This document shows, piece after piece, positions 42,773 to 50,869 of a stretch of DNA of 64,000 nt. The DNA lies in NCBI RefSeq assembly GCF_022484225.1, contig NZ_JAKVLT010000001.1, positions 1,178,001 through 1,242,000 of the forward strand. Reading direction: 5' to 3'. Made by a program: the position numbers and the translations under genes. The notes beneath the pieces were generated by a model, which saw nothing but the letters and a program-made list of their open reading frames with translations, was not told where the DNA came from and did no database searches. The DNA comes from Pseudoramibacter sp. (GTDB lineage Bacteria; Bacillota; Clostridia; Eubacteriales; Eubacteriaceae). How positions within the stretch are numbered: the first letter of the stretch is position 1; each line of letters opens with the position of its first letter.

Positions 42773-42800
42773 AGAGGTGTTTTCAAAGAAGGAGGACAGG

Positions 42801-43748
42801 ATGGCAGCATTTCTAAACGCGGTGGCGGCGGTGGCGATGATCTTCGCCCTCATGGCCGTGGGGATTTTCCTCGGGCGTCTGGGCTGGATCGGCGAGAAAG
42901 AGAAGAGGTTTTTGAGCCGGTTCGTCATCAACATCGCCGTGCCGATGAACTGCCTCACCGGGATTCTCGGACATCTGTCCCACAAGGATCTCGGCCGGAT
43001 GGTGCGGCTTTTCCCCGTGCCCCTGCTCACGATTCTCATCTGCCTGGCCCTGAGCGCCGCCGCGGCAAAGCTGTTAAAGCTGCCCAGGCGGCAGCGGGGC
43101 GTTTTCATCGCTTTAGCTTTTATTTCGAACACGCTCTTTATCGGGCTTCCCATGTCAAAAGAACTCTTCGGCGCCGTGTCGGTGCCGTGGGTCATGGTCT
43201 ACTACATGGTCAGCACCGTCTTCACCCAATCTGTTGCTTTAATGCTCGTCGTCCATTCCGGGGAAGGCGAGGAGACGAAAATGACCGCGGCTGGCCTGCT
43301 TAAGAGCATTTTAACCAAGCCGCCGATTATCGGCGTTATCGCTGCGTATTTGATTTTGATTTTAGGCATACATCTTCCGGCCTTCGCGATGGATTTCGCG
43401 GGCTACCTCGGAGACACGGTGACCCCCCTGGCGCTCATCTACTGCGGCTACGTTGTGTACGATATGGGGATCAAGAACGTGAAATTGATTAAGGGCATGC
43501 CCACACTTTTGATCCTAAGGCTGATTCTCGCCCCGGCTATCTGCGCGGGCTTATGCCTGATCTTTCACGTCACCGGACTCGCCCGGCCCGTCTTTATCGT
43601 CGAAGCGGCCCTGCCCTCGGTGTCACAGATCACCATCATGGCCGGTAACTACGGCGCTGATGAAAACTACGCCGCCTGTGGGACGATCCTCACCATGATC
43701 GGCATGTTCATCACGATTCCGTTTCTCATGGTGGTTTTAAGCCGATAA
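42801..43748 (+). CDS. AEC family transporter
   Basis: 315 aa with ten hydrophobic segments in two groups of five. AFLNAVAAVAMIFALMAVGIFLGRLGWI and VINIAVPMNCLTGIL (Asn-Pro-containing helix) are typical of the auxin efflux carrier family, which in anaerobes moves small carboxylates such as malate. GAAGGAGGACAGG precedes ATG 42801. Substrate unknown. Confidence 0.85.
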   Translation: MAAFLNAVAAVAMIFALMAVGIFLGRLGWIGEKEKRFLSRFVINIAVPMNCLTGILGHLSHKDLGRMVRLFPVPLLTILICLALSAAAAKLLKLPRRQRGVFIALAFISNTLFIGLPMSKELFGAVSVPWVMVYYMVSTVFTQSVALMLVVHSGEGEETKMTAAGLLKSILTKPPIIGVIAAYLILILGIHLPAFAMDFAGYLGDTVTPLALIYCGYVVYDMGIKNVKLIKGMPTLLILRLILAPAICAGLCLIFHVTGLARPVFIVEAALPSVSQITIMAGNYGADENYAACGTILTMIGMFITIPFLMVVLSR

Positions 43749-43809
43749 ATACAAGAAATGCGCCGGAGGATGAGGTATGATGAGAGTATCTCATCATAGG
43801 AGGCTTATT

Positions 43810-44355
43810 ATGGCAAACATCGTGATTTTAAACGGCAGCCCCCGACCCAAGGGCAACACCGCAGCGCTGATTCAATCCTTCACCGAAGGGGCCGAATCGG
43901 CGGACAACCAGGTCACCACTTTTATGCTCGATAAGATGGACATTCACGGCTGCAAAGGCTGTTTCGGCGGCCACAGCGACGAAGTCTGCCCCTGCGTTCA
44001 GAAAGACGACATGGCGAAAATCTACCCGGCGGTGAAGACCGCGGATGTCGTCGTCTTTGCGAGCCCGCTGTACTTCTGGAATTTCAGCGGGCAGCTGCGC
44101 ACCGCGACCGACCGGCTCTTCGCCCTCGAAGAAGGGGGCGGCGAGTATTTAAGAGGGGAAAAGTCCTGCGCGCTCCTCATGGCCGCCGAAGGCCACGGCT
44201 TCGCCCACGCCCTGGCCTATTACGAGTTCCTGGCCCAAAAGCTCAAATGGCAGGACCTCGGCCACGTGACCGCCGGCGGGGTGAACCAGATCGGGGATAT
44301 TGCAGGGCACGAAGCCCTCAAAAAAGCCTATGATCTCGGCGCATCGATTCAGTAA
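43810..44355 (+). CDS. Flavodoxin-like NAD(P)H-dependent oxidoreductase
   Basis: 181 aa. FMN loop ILNGSPRPKGNTAALIQSF at residues 5-22, a Cys-containing insert GCKGCFGGHSDEVCPC near 45-60, and SPLYFWNFSGQLRTATDRLFAL near 80-100. It belongs to the iron-sulfur flavoprotein-like/NADPH-dependent FMN reductase group. AGGAGG precedes the ATG. Partner unknown. Confidence 0.85.
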   Translation: MANIVILNGSPRPKGNTAALIQSFTEGAESADNQVTTFMLDKMDIHGCKGCFGGHSDEVCPCVQKDDMAKIYPAVKTADVVVFASPLYFWNFSGQLRTATDRLFALEEGGGEYLRGEKSCALLMAAEGHGFAHALAYYEFLAQKLKWQDLGHVTAGGVNQIGDIAGHEALKKAYDLGASIQ

Positions 44356-44416
44356 ATGAAAAATTATTCAAAAATTTTAAGGATTTAAGACCCGGCAGAA
44401 GCTGGGTCTTTTTAGC

Positions 44417-44445
44417 TTGACAAAGCTTCTGATAAACAATATAGT
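44417..44445 (+). promoter_or_regulatory. Promoter of the marR-MATE operon
   Basis: TTGACA (44417-44422), 17 bp, TATAGT (44440-44445). The -10 lies inside the palindrome at 44434-44467. Confidence 0.88.
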
Positions 44446-44467
44446 TCTAAATAGAACTATATTGTTT
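44434..44467. promoter_or_regulatory. Perfect 34-bp operator for the MarR regulator
   Basis: Two perfect 16-bp arms (AAACAATATAGTTCTA and its complement) around AA, covering the -10 box and transcription start. This is the classic place and form of a MarR autoregulatory site. Confidence 0.88.
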
Positions 44468-44481
44468 AAGGAAGTGCAATC

Positions 44482-44922
44482 ATGGAAAATCGTGAAATCT
44501 CTGTATTCTGGGAGACTTTCGGGGCTTTCAGAAAAGCCTACGTCGCCGCTAAGACGCCGGTGTGCGCGAAATACAGCTTGCCCAGGCGGGCCCTGGACAT
44601 TTTGCTCTTTCTGCATCACAATCCGACTTTTAACACCGCGGCCCAAATCGCCGAAAAGCGGGGCTGGCCCAAGTCCCAGGTGTCCACGGCTTTAAAGACC
44701 CTCAAGGCCCGGGGCTATGTGACCGGGAATTTTAAAGGGGTAAACCGCAAGACCGTGTATCTCGCCCTCACCGAAAAAGCGGTTCCTGTGATCCAGACCG
44801 GCACCGCGATGCAGCGGGCATTTTTTAACGGGGTGTTGTCGGGCTGTGAAGCCCGCGATCTCGAAGCCGCAAAACGCCTGATCCAACAAATGCATGACAA
44901 TTTAAAAACGGGGAGGGATTAA
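44482..44922 (+). CDS. MarR family transcriptional regulator
   Basis: 146 aa winged-helix repressor. The recognition part is FNTAAQIAEKRGWPKSQVSTALKTLKARGYVTG near residues 53-85, then the wing with VNRKTVYLALTEKA. It likely represses itself and the MATE gene one base downstream by binding the perfect palindrome in front, and lets go when a toxic compound binds. Confidence 0.9.
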   Translation: MENREISVFWETFGAFRKAYVAAKTPVCAKYSLPRRALDILLFLHHNPTFNTAAQIAEKRGWPKSQVSTALKTLKARGYVTGNFKGVNRKTVYLALTEKAVPVIQTGTAMQRAFFNGVLSGCEARDLEAAKRLIQQMHDNLKTGRD

Positions 44923-44923
44923 C

Positions 44924-46282
44924 ATGCACGACACCGAACAAATGGGCACGATGCCCATTCCCAAACTGCTCACAAAGCTCGCCGTCCCGGCGGTGATCGC
45001 CCAGGTGGTGAGCCTGCTCTACAACATCGTCGACCGGATTTACATCGGCCACATTCCGAAAATCGGCGCCGCGGCCCTCACCGGCGCCGGGCTTTTCATG
45101 CCGCTGCTCGTGTTCATCCAGGCCTGCGCGGCGCTGGCCTGCTCCGGGGGCGCGCCCATGGCGTCAATCGCTTTGGGTAAAAAGCAGGTCAGCGAGGCCG
45201 AAGGGTTTTTGGGATGCAGCACCGCTTTGATTCTTCTCTTATCTGTGATTTTGACCCCGGTGTTTTATCTTTTCGCCCCGGGACTGCTCACGTTTTTCGG
45301 CGCGTCATCGAAGACCTTGCCCTACGCCCTGACCTACAGCCGGATTTATATCCTCGGCACGGTTTTTGTCATGATCGCTGTGGGGCTTAATCTCTTTATC
45401 TCCGCCCAGGGCTTTGCGAAAACCGCGATGCTGTCCACGGTCATCGGCGCCGTGATCAATATCGTGTTAGACCCGATCATGATCTTCGCCATGCACATGG
45501 GGGTCGCCGGGGCCGCTGTCGCCACTGACATCAGCCAGGCCGTGAGCGCTTTGTGGATTTTGCGCTTCTTACTCGGCCGTAAACCCCCGGTCAGATTAAA
45601 AAAACAAGCCTTAAGGCTCAGCAAAGACGTGACGGCCAAAGTCCTCGCCCTCGGGGTGTCCACCTTTATCATGATGGCCACCGAATCGCTGCTGTCCATC
45701 TGCTTCAATCACAGCCTCGCCCGGTACGGCGGGGACATCGCCGTCGGCGCCATGACCATCATCACGAGCCTCAACAACCTCGTCGTGCTGCCCCTCCAGG
45801 GCCTCATGCAGGGGGGATCGCCGATCATCAGCTACAACTTCGGCGCCGGGCGCGGCGATCGGGTCATCGCCGCCTTCAAGGCGATGCTCCTCTCGGCCCT
45901 CGTCTTCGGCCTGGCCTTCTGGGGCCTGAGCCGCCTCGCGCCAACCGTCCTCGCCGGCATCTTCACGGACGACGGCCCCCTGATCGCCTACACCGCTCGG
46001 TGCATGAAGGTGTATTTCGCCGTGATTTTCACCTTGGCCTTCCAAATGACCTGCCAGAACAGCTTTGTCGCCCTGGGCCAGGCGAGAACGAGCCTGTTTC
46101 TCGCGTGCCTGCGAAAGCTCATCCTTTTGATCCCGCTGATTTTGATTCTGCCCCGGGTGATGGCGGCCCGTCCGGTGTTCGCCGTCTTCCTCGCCGAACC
46201 CCTGAGCGACCTCACCGCCGCGGCCATCACCACCGCCGTCTTCTTTAAAAAGATCCGTCCGATTTTAAATCAAAGCCGATAA
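44924..46282 (+). CDS. MATE family multidrug efflux transporter
   Basis: 452 aa with 12 membrane segments. The MATE start MGTMPIPKLLTKLAVPAVIAQVVSLLYNIVDRIYIGH is clear. It exports cationic drugs in exchange for Na+ or H+. ATG at 44924 comes one base after the marR stop, so they form one operon. A short ggattaac stretch acts as the ribosome site. Confidence 0.92.
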   Translation: MHDTEQMGTMPIPKLLTKLAVPAVIAQVVSLLYNIVDRIYIGHIPKIGAAALTGAGLFMPLLVFIQACAALACSGGAPMASIALGKKQVSEAEGFLGCSTALILLLSVILTPVFYLFAPGLLTFFGASSKTLPYALTYSRIYILGTVFVMIAVGLNLFISAQGFAKTAMLSTVIGAVINIVLDPIMIFAMHMGVAGAAVATDISQAVSALWILRFLLGRKPPVRLKKQALRLSKDVTAKVLALGVSTFIMMATESLLSICFNHSLARYGGDIAVGAMTIITSLNNLVVLPLQGLMQGGSPIISYNFGAGRGDRVIAAFKAMLLSALVFGLAFWGLSRLAPTVLAGIFTDDGPLIAYTARCMKVYFAVIFTLAFQMTCQNSFVALGQARTSLFLACLRKLILLIPLILILPRVMAARPVFAVFLAEPLSDLTAAAITTAVFFKKIRPILNQSR

Positions 46283-46292
46283 GGCCGGCTTC

Positions 46293-46314
46293 GCCCCGCA
46301 AGGGGCATTTTTTT
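46293..46314 (+). terminator. Terminator after the MATE gene
   Basis: GCCCC-GCAA-GGGGC then ATTTTTTT. Confidence 0.85.
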
Positions 46315-46332
46315 ATGCGTGGTTATAACAAA

Positions 46333-46381
46333 TTCATATAACGGTTTATATGAAATCCCTATAACCTATTTTATAAATAGG
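46333..46381. promoter_or_regulatory. Two inverted repeats upstream of the sulfate operon promoter
   Basis: TTCATATAA-CGGT-TTATATGAA (46333-46354, perfect 9-bp arms) and CCTATTT-TAT-AAATAGG (46365-46381, perfect 7-bp arms), just upstream of the -35 box. A LysR activator encoded at the operon end would be expected to bind in this position. Confidence 0.6.
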
Positions 46382-46383
46382 AA

Positions 46384-46412
46384 TTGACTAAATTAAGCGC
46401 GCGGGTTAAAAT
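46384..46412 (+). promoter_or_regulatory. Promoter of chrA-aprA-aprB-cysD-cysN-lysR
   Basis: TTGACT (46384-46389), 17 bp, TAAAAT (46407-46412). Confidence 0.78.
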
Positions 46413-46471
46413 ATAGGCATAAACATACTAAACATATTACTACACTATATTTTAAACGAAGGGGGACCACC

Positions 46472-47941
46472 ATGAAAAAGACTGCCGAATCAAAATCAGC
46501 CACAAAAGCGGATAAAGGGCGCTTTTTCAGGTGTATGTTTAAAATCGGCGTCATCGGTTTCGGCGGCGGGACGGCGCTCATCCCGGTCATCGAAGAAGAA
46601 GTGACGAAGGACAACCACTTCGTGTCCAAAGAAGCCTACGACAAGGACGTGGTTGCGGCGGCGATCACCCCCGGCGCCCTGCCGGTCGAAATCGCCGCGG
46701 GCCTCGGCAAGGAAGTGGGAGGATTGTCCGGGATGCTCTCGGCGGCGCTGCTCATGGCCCTGCCCGGGTGCCTGTTCACCTTCATCATCCTCGCGGTGCT
46801 GTCTGGCGTCAACCGGATGGTGCTCACGATCACGGACTGCCTGTCCATCGGCATCACTGCCTTCATCTGCACCTTGCTCATCGCCTACGTCACCTCGACC
46901 TACCGGGACGCGGCGGCGGACGGGAAGCGGGGGAGCCGGATCGCGGCCATCGCCGTGATCGCCGGGGTCTTCGTCCTCACCTGCGGGAAGAACCTCTTCA
47001 AGATTTTAAACCTTCCGGGCAGTCCGCTGTTCACGCTGGATACCTTGTCGGTGCTTGGCCTGGCCTTCTTCGGGATTTTCTTCACCCGGGGACGCCGGGA
47101 CGTGAGAAAGATCGCCGTGGCCTGCGCCGTGGGGCTGGCCTTTATTTTCACCAAAGGCCGCCTGCACCACATTTTCGGCTTTGTGATGGCGGCCCTCGGG
47201 GCCTGGGGACTGGTCCCTGAAGTGAAGCGCGCCCGGAGCGAAATCGAAGAACCGAAGACGATTTTCCACAAATGGCTGAAAGAAATGGCCGTGTGGGGCG
47301 GCCTGATTCTCACAGCCCTGATTTTGACCTTGATCGTCACCGGAAAAAATCCCGTCTTCGTCTTGAAGGGCCTGTTGTCCTCTCTGATGTCCTTCGGTGG
47401 GGGCGACGCGTATCTGTCCGTCGCAGAAGGGCTGTTTGTCCAGACCGGGACCATCAGCGCCGGCCATTTCTACGGCAATTTAATCCCGGTGTCAAACCTG
47501 CTGCCCGGTTCGATTTTGTGCAAGGTCCTGTCCGGCACCGGCTATTACGTCGGCTACGGGGTGCGCCATTCGCTGTTCGATGCGGGGCTCCTCTGGTTCG
47601 CAGGCTTTCTCGTCGCCGTGGCCGGCAGCGGCTTCACCTTTGGCACCGTGCGGCTCATCTACGAAAGCCTCTCAGAGCTCGACGTGTTTCAATGCCTGTC
47701 CAAGTGGATCCGCCCCATCGTTGCGGGCCTGCTCTTAAACATCTGCCTGTCCTTAATCAGCCAGAACCTCTCTACCGGGGTCACCCTGGGGATATCCTCA
47801 GGGGCAGCGGCCGCCATCACCGCGGGCATTCTCACGATTAACCTCGCAATGCTTTACCGCCGCAAGGCCAAATCCGGGGTGATGATCGTGTTTTCAGCCG
47901 TGGCCAGCATGCTCACCGCCGGCTCCTTGGTCTTGTTATAA
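46472..47941 (+). CDS. chrA: CHR family (chromate/sulfate) transporter, two-domain form
   Basis: 489 aa with two CHR halves (about 25-215 and 285-485), each opening with a glycine-rich FGGG motif (IGVIGFGGGTALIPVIEEEV; LMSFGGGDAYLSVAEGLF) and a PG motif (ITPGALPVEIA; LLPGSILCKVL). The family is known for chromate export, chromate being a sulfate look-alike. As first gene of a sulfate-assimilation operon (aprA is 37 bp downstream) it is more likely a sulfate carrier here; this is an inference from context. AAGGGGGACC precedes the ATG. Confidence 0.85.
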   Translation: MKKTAESKSATKADKGRFFRCMFKIGVIGFGGGTALIPVIEEEVTKDNHFVSKEAYDKDVVAAAITPGALPVEIAAGLGKEVGGLSGMLSAALLMALPGCLFTFIILAVLSGVNRMVLTITDCLSIGITAFICTLLIAYVTSTYRDAAADGKRGSRIAAIAVIAGVFVLTCGKNLFKILNLPGSPLFTLDTLSVLGLAFFGIFFTRGRRDVRKIAVACAVGLAFIFTKGRLHHIFGFVMAALGAWGLVPEVKRARSEIEEPKTIFHKWLKEMAVWGGLILTALILTLIVTGKNPVFVLKGLLSSLMSFGGGDAYLSVAEGLFVQTGTISAGHFYGNLIPVSNLLPGSILCKVLSGTGYYVGYGVRHSLFDAGLLWFAGFLVAVAGSGFTFGTVRLIYESLSELDVFQCLSKWIRPIVAGLLLNICLSLISQNLSTGVTLGISSGAAAAITAGILTINLAMLYRRKAKSGVMIVFSAVASMLTAGSLVLL

Positions 47942-47978
47942 AATCATTTGAGAATCATTTGAGATAGAAAGAAAAGTT

Positions 47979-49631
47979 ATGGAAGAATCAAAAATAAAAT
48001 GGCAGACCCTCGACACCGACGTCCTGATTGTTGGGGGCGGCACCGCCGGGTGCTTCGCCGCCTACACCCTCGGCAAAACCGGGGACGTCTCGGTGGTGAT
48101 CGCTGAAAAAGCGAATATCAAAAGAAGCGGCTGCCTCGCCGCCGGGGTCAACGCCCTCAACGCCTACATCACCAAGGGCCATGACCCCGAATTTTATGTG
48201 AATTATTGTCTGAAAGACGCCGACGGCATCGCGAGACGGGATCTGCTCACGACCATGTCCGAACGCCTCAATCACGTCACAAAAGAACTCGAAGACTTCG
48301 GCCTCGTGATCTTAAAAGACGAAAACGGGGAATACGTCACGAGAGGCCCGCGGAACATTAAAATCAACGGGGAAAACATCAAGCCCCTGCTCGCGGACGC
48401 CGCCCTCGCCCAGCCGAACGTGAGCGTCATCAACCACGTGAACATCACGGATTTGATGCGAAAAGACGGCCAGGTCATCGGCGCCTACGGCTTTTCGGTG
48501 AACGAGCCGATCGCCTACGCGATCCGGGCCAAGGCGGTGTTCGTCGCCACCGGCGGCGCCGCGGGACTCTACCGGCCGAACAACCCGGGCTTTTCCCGGC
48601 ACAAAATGTGGTACCCGCCGTTTAACACCGGGGCCGGCTACGCCATGGGCATCCGCGCCGGCGCTGAGATGACGACCTTCGAAATGCGCTTCATCGCCTT
48701 GCGCTGCAAGGACACCATCGCCCCGACGGGCACCATCGCCCAGGGGGTCGGCGCGCCCCAGGTCAACGCCAAAGGGGAAAAGTACGAAGCGAAATACGGC
48801 CACACCACCTCTGAGCGCCTGTACGGCACCGTGGTCGAAAACCGCGAAGGCCGCGGCCCGTGCACCCTGAAAACCACAGGCATCGGGGAAGCCGCTGAAG
48901 AAGATCTCTACAAAGCCTACCTCAACATGGCCCCGAGCCAGACCTTAAGATGGCTCGAAAGCGGCCGGGGCCCCGACGGCGAAGACGTCGAGGTCGAAGG
49001 CACCGAGCCCTACATCGTCGGCGGCCACACCGCCAGCGGCTACTGGGTCGACGCCGGACGGCGCACCACCCTAAAGGGCCTTTACGCCGGGGGAGACGTC
49101 GCCGGGGGCGCCCCCCAGAAATACGTCACCGGGGCCCTTGCCGAGGGGGAAATCGCCGCCGAGTCGATTTTAGACGATCTCAAAGATTTGGACCTTCACG
49201 CAGAAGATGCAGCGCAGCGCCCGGATTACGATCATTGGTTTGCGGATGATGATTCTGGCCTGATGAATACCGAACAGCTCGAAGAAGCGATGCAGAAGAT
49301 CATGGACGAATACGCCGGGGGCATCACCCAGGGGTATCAGTACAACGCAGCGCGCCTTGAGATCGCGAAAAACAAAATCGCCGAGCTGAGCGAACTTGCA
49401 AAAGATCTCAAAGTCTCGGACATGGACGGCTTGCTTCGGCTCTACGAACTTCTCGACCGGCTCACCGTCTGTCCGGTGGTCATCGCCCACCTCGGCGCCC
49501 GGAAGGAAACCCGCTGGCACAGCTTCGCCGAAAACGCGGATTATCCCGAAAAAGATGAAGCATACGCATGCTATATTAATTCGATTGAAAAAGACGGCGA
49601 AATTCAAATCATCAAGAGAGCTTTGAGGTGA
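47979..49631 (+). CDS. aprA: Adenylylsulfate reductase alpha subunit (assimilatory AprA-like flavoprotein)
   Basis: 550 aa FAD enzyme. The dinucleotide site is TDVLIVGGGTAGCFAAYTLG at about residues 11-30, with AVFVATGGAAGLYRP near 187 and LKGLYAGGDVAGGAPQKYVTGALAEGEIAAE near 364. It reduces APS to sulfite and AMP. It is shorter than the AprA of sulfate reducers (over 600 aa). The ferredoxin-like aprB starts 3 bp later and cysD/cysN follow, which together decide between AprA and fumarate-reductase homologues. Confidence 0.88.
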   Translation: MEESKIKWQTLDTDVLIVGGGTAGCFAAYTLGKTGDVSVVIAEKANIKRSGCLAAGVNALNAYITKGHDPEFYVNYCLKDADGIARRDLLTTMSERLNHVTKELEDFGLVILKDENGEYVTRGPRNIKINGENIKPLLADAALAQPNVSVINHVNITDLMRKDGQVIGAYGFSVNEPIAYAIRAKAVFVATGGAAGLYRPNNPGFSRHKMWYPPFNTGAGYAMGIRAGAEMTTFEMRFIALRCKDTIAPTGTIAQGVGAPQVNAKGEKYEAKYGHTTSERLYGTVVENREGRGPCTLKTTGIGEAAEEDLYKAYLNMAPSQTLRWLESGRGPDGEDVEVEGTEPYIVGGHTASGYWVDAGRRTTLKGLYAGGDVAGGAPQKYVTGALAEGEIAAESILDDLKDLDLHAEDAAQRPDYDHWFADDDSGLMNTEQLEEAMQKIMDEYAGGITQGYQYNAARLEIAKNKIAELSELAKDLKVSDMDGLLRLYELLDRLTVCPVVIAHLGARKETRWHSFAENADYPEKDEAYACYINSIEKDGEIQIIKRALR

Positions 49632-49634
49632 GAG

Positions 49635-49949
49635 ATGAGTATTGCAATTAAACAAGACAAATGCATCGGCTGCGGGCGCTGCGTCGAAGCCTGCCCGGGC
49701 AATTTGATTAAAATGAACGCCAAAGGCAAAGCCGAACAGCGCCACCCCAAAGACTGCTGGGGCTGCACCGCCTGCCTCAAGGCCTGCCCGACCGGGGCCG
49801 TCGCCTTTTTCCTGGGCGCCGACATCGGCGGCCGGGGCGCGACCCTGTCTTACAAAAAGCAGGGCGACGCGGTCCGCTGGACCGTGACCCGCAGGGACGG
49901 CACCCGAGAGACCATCGGCCTAGACGCGAAACAAGCCAACCAGTATTAA
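49635..49949 (+). CDS. aprB: Adenylylsulfate reductase beta subunit-like ferredoxin
   Basis: 104 aa with two 4Fe-4S motifs, [16 protein letters not shown] (from residue 11) and [16 protein letters not shown] (from about 41), and a C-terminal beta-rich tail. It should carry electrons to the FAD of AprA. It is coded 3 bp after aprA and lacks the longer tail of dissimilatory AprB. Confidence 0.9.
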   Translation: MSIAIKQDKCIGCGRCVEACPGNLIKMNAKGKAEQRHPKDCWGCTACLKACPTGAVAFFLGADIGGRGATLSYKKQGDAVRWTVTRRDGTRETIGLDAKQANQY

Positions 49950-49968
49950 AACAGAAGGAGATGACATT

Positions 49969-50868
49969 ATGGCATCATTATCCCATTTAGACGCCCTGGA
50001 AGCAGAGGCGATTTACATCATCCGGGAAGTCGCCGCAGAGTGCGAAAATCCCGTGATGCTCTATTCCATCGGAAAGGACAGCTCGGTGATGCTCCACCTG
50101 GCCCTCAAGGCCTTCTATCCCGAAAAGCCGCCGTTTCCGTTTCTGCACATCGACACCACGTGGAAATTCCACGAAATGATCGAATTCAGAGACCGGGTCG
50201 CCAAGGAAAACGGCATCAAGATGCTCACTTACACCAACATGGACGGGGTGAGAAAAGGCGTGAATCCCTTTGACTACGGCAGCGCCTACACCGACATCAT
50301 GAAGACCCAGGCCTTAAAAGCGGCCTTAAAGAAATACGGCTTCACCGCAGCCTTCGGCGGCGGGCGCCGGGATGAAGAAAAATCCCGGGCCAAAGAACGG
50401 ATCTTCTCGTTCAGAAACGAAGCCCAGGCCTGGGACCCGAAGAACCAGCGCCCGGAAATGTGGAAGCTCTACAACACGCGCCTTCACAAAGGGGAATCCA
50501 TCCGGGTTTTCCCGATTTCAAACTGGACCGAAAAGGACATCTGGGAATACATTCGGCGTGAAAACATCGAAATCGTCGATCTGTACTTCGCGAAGGAACG
50601 CCCGGTGGTCTACCGGGACGGCAACATCATCATGGTCGACGACGACCGGATGCGCTTAGAACCTGGCGAAAAGCCGGAAATGAAGAAGATCCGCTTCAGA
50701 ACCCTCGGGTGTTATCCGCTGACCGGCGGCATTGAATCCGACGCCGATACCTTGGACAAAATCATCGACGAAACACTCGCCGCGGTGGAATCCGAACGGA
50801 CGAGCCGGGTCATCGACCACGAAGAAACCGGCAGCATGGAAAGACGGAAGAAAGAGGGCTATTTCTAA
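49969..50868 (+). CDS. cysD: Sulfate adenylyltransferase subunit 2
   Basis: 299 aa PP-loop enzyme with [21 protein letters not shown] near residue 29, [26 protein letters not shown] loop near 125 and [15 protein letters not shown] near 181. With CysN it makes APS from ATP and sulfate. AGAAGGAGATG precedes the ATG. Confidence 0.95.
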   Translation: MASLSHLDALEAEAIYIIREVAAECENPVMLYSIGKDSSVMLHLALKAFYPEKPPFPFLHIDTTWKFHEMIEFRDRVAKENGIKMLTYTNMDGVRKGVNPFDYGSAYTDIMKTQALKAALKKYGFTAAFGGGRRDEEKSRAKERIFSFRNEAQAWDPKNQRPEMWKLYNTRLHKGESIRVFPISNWTEKDIWEYIRRENIEIVDLYFAKERPVVYRDGNIIMVDDDRMRLEPGEKPEMKKIRFRTLGCYPLTGGIESDADTLDKIIDETLAAVESERTSRVIDHEETGSMERRKKEGYF

Positions 50869-50869
50869 A

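Noticed and set aside
40957..42800. A full prophage or integrative element at tRNA-Thr
   Set aside because: Only two replication genes are present; no integrase, repressor, structural genes or repeated tRNA end could be found by eye.
50732..50869. A longer N-terminus for CysN
   Set aside because: It would run through the end of cysD in another frame; MNDLLKFITCGSVDDGKST is the standard start and has its own ribosome site.
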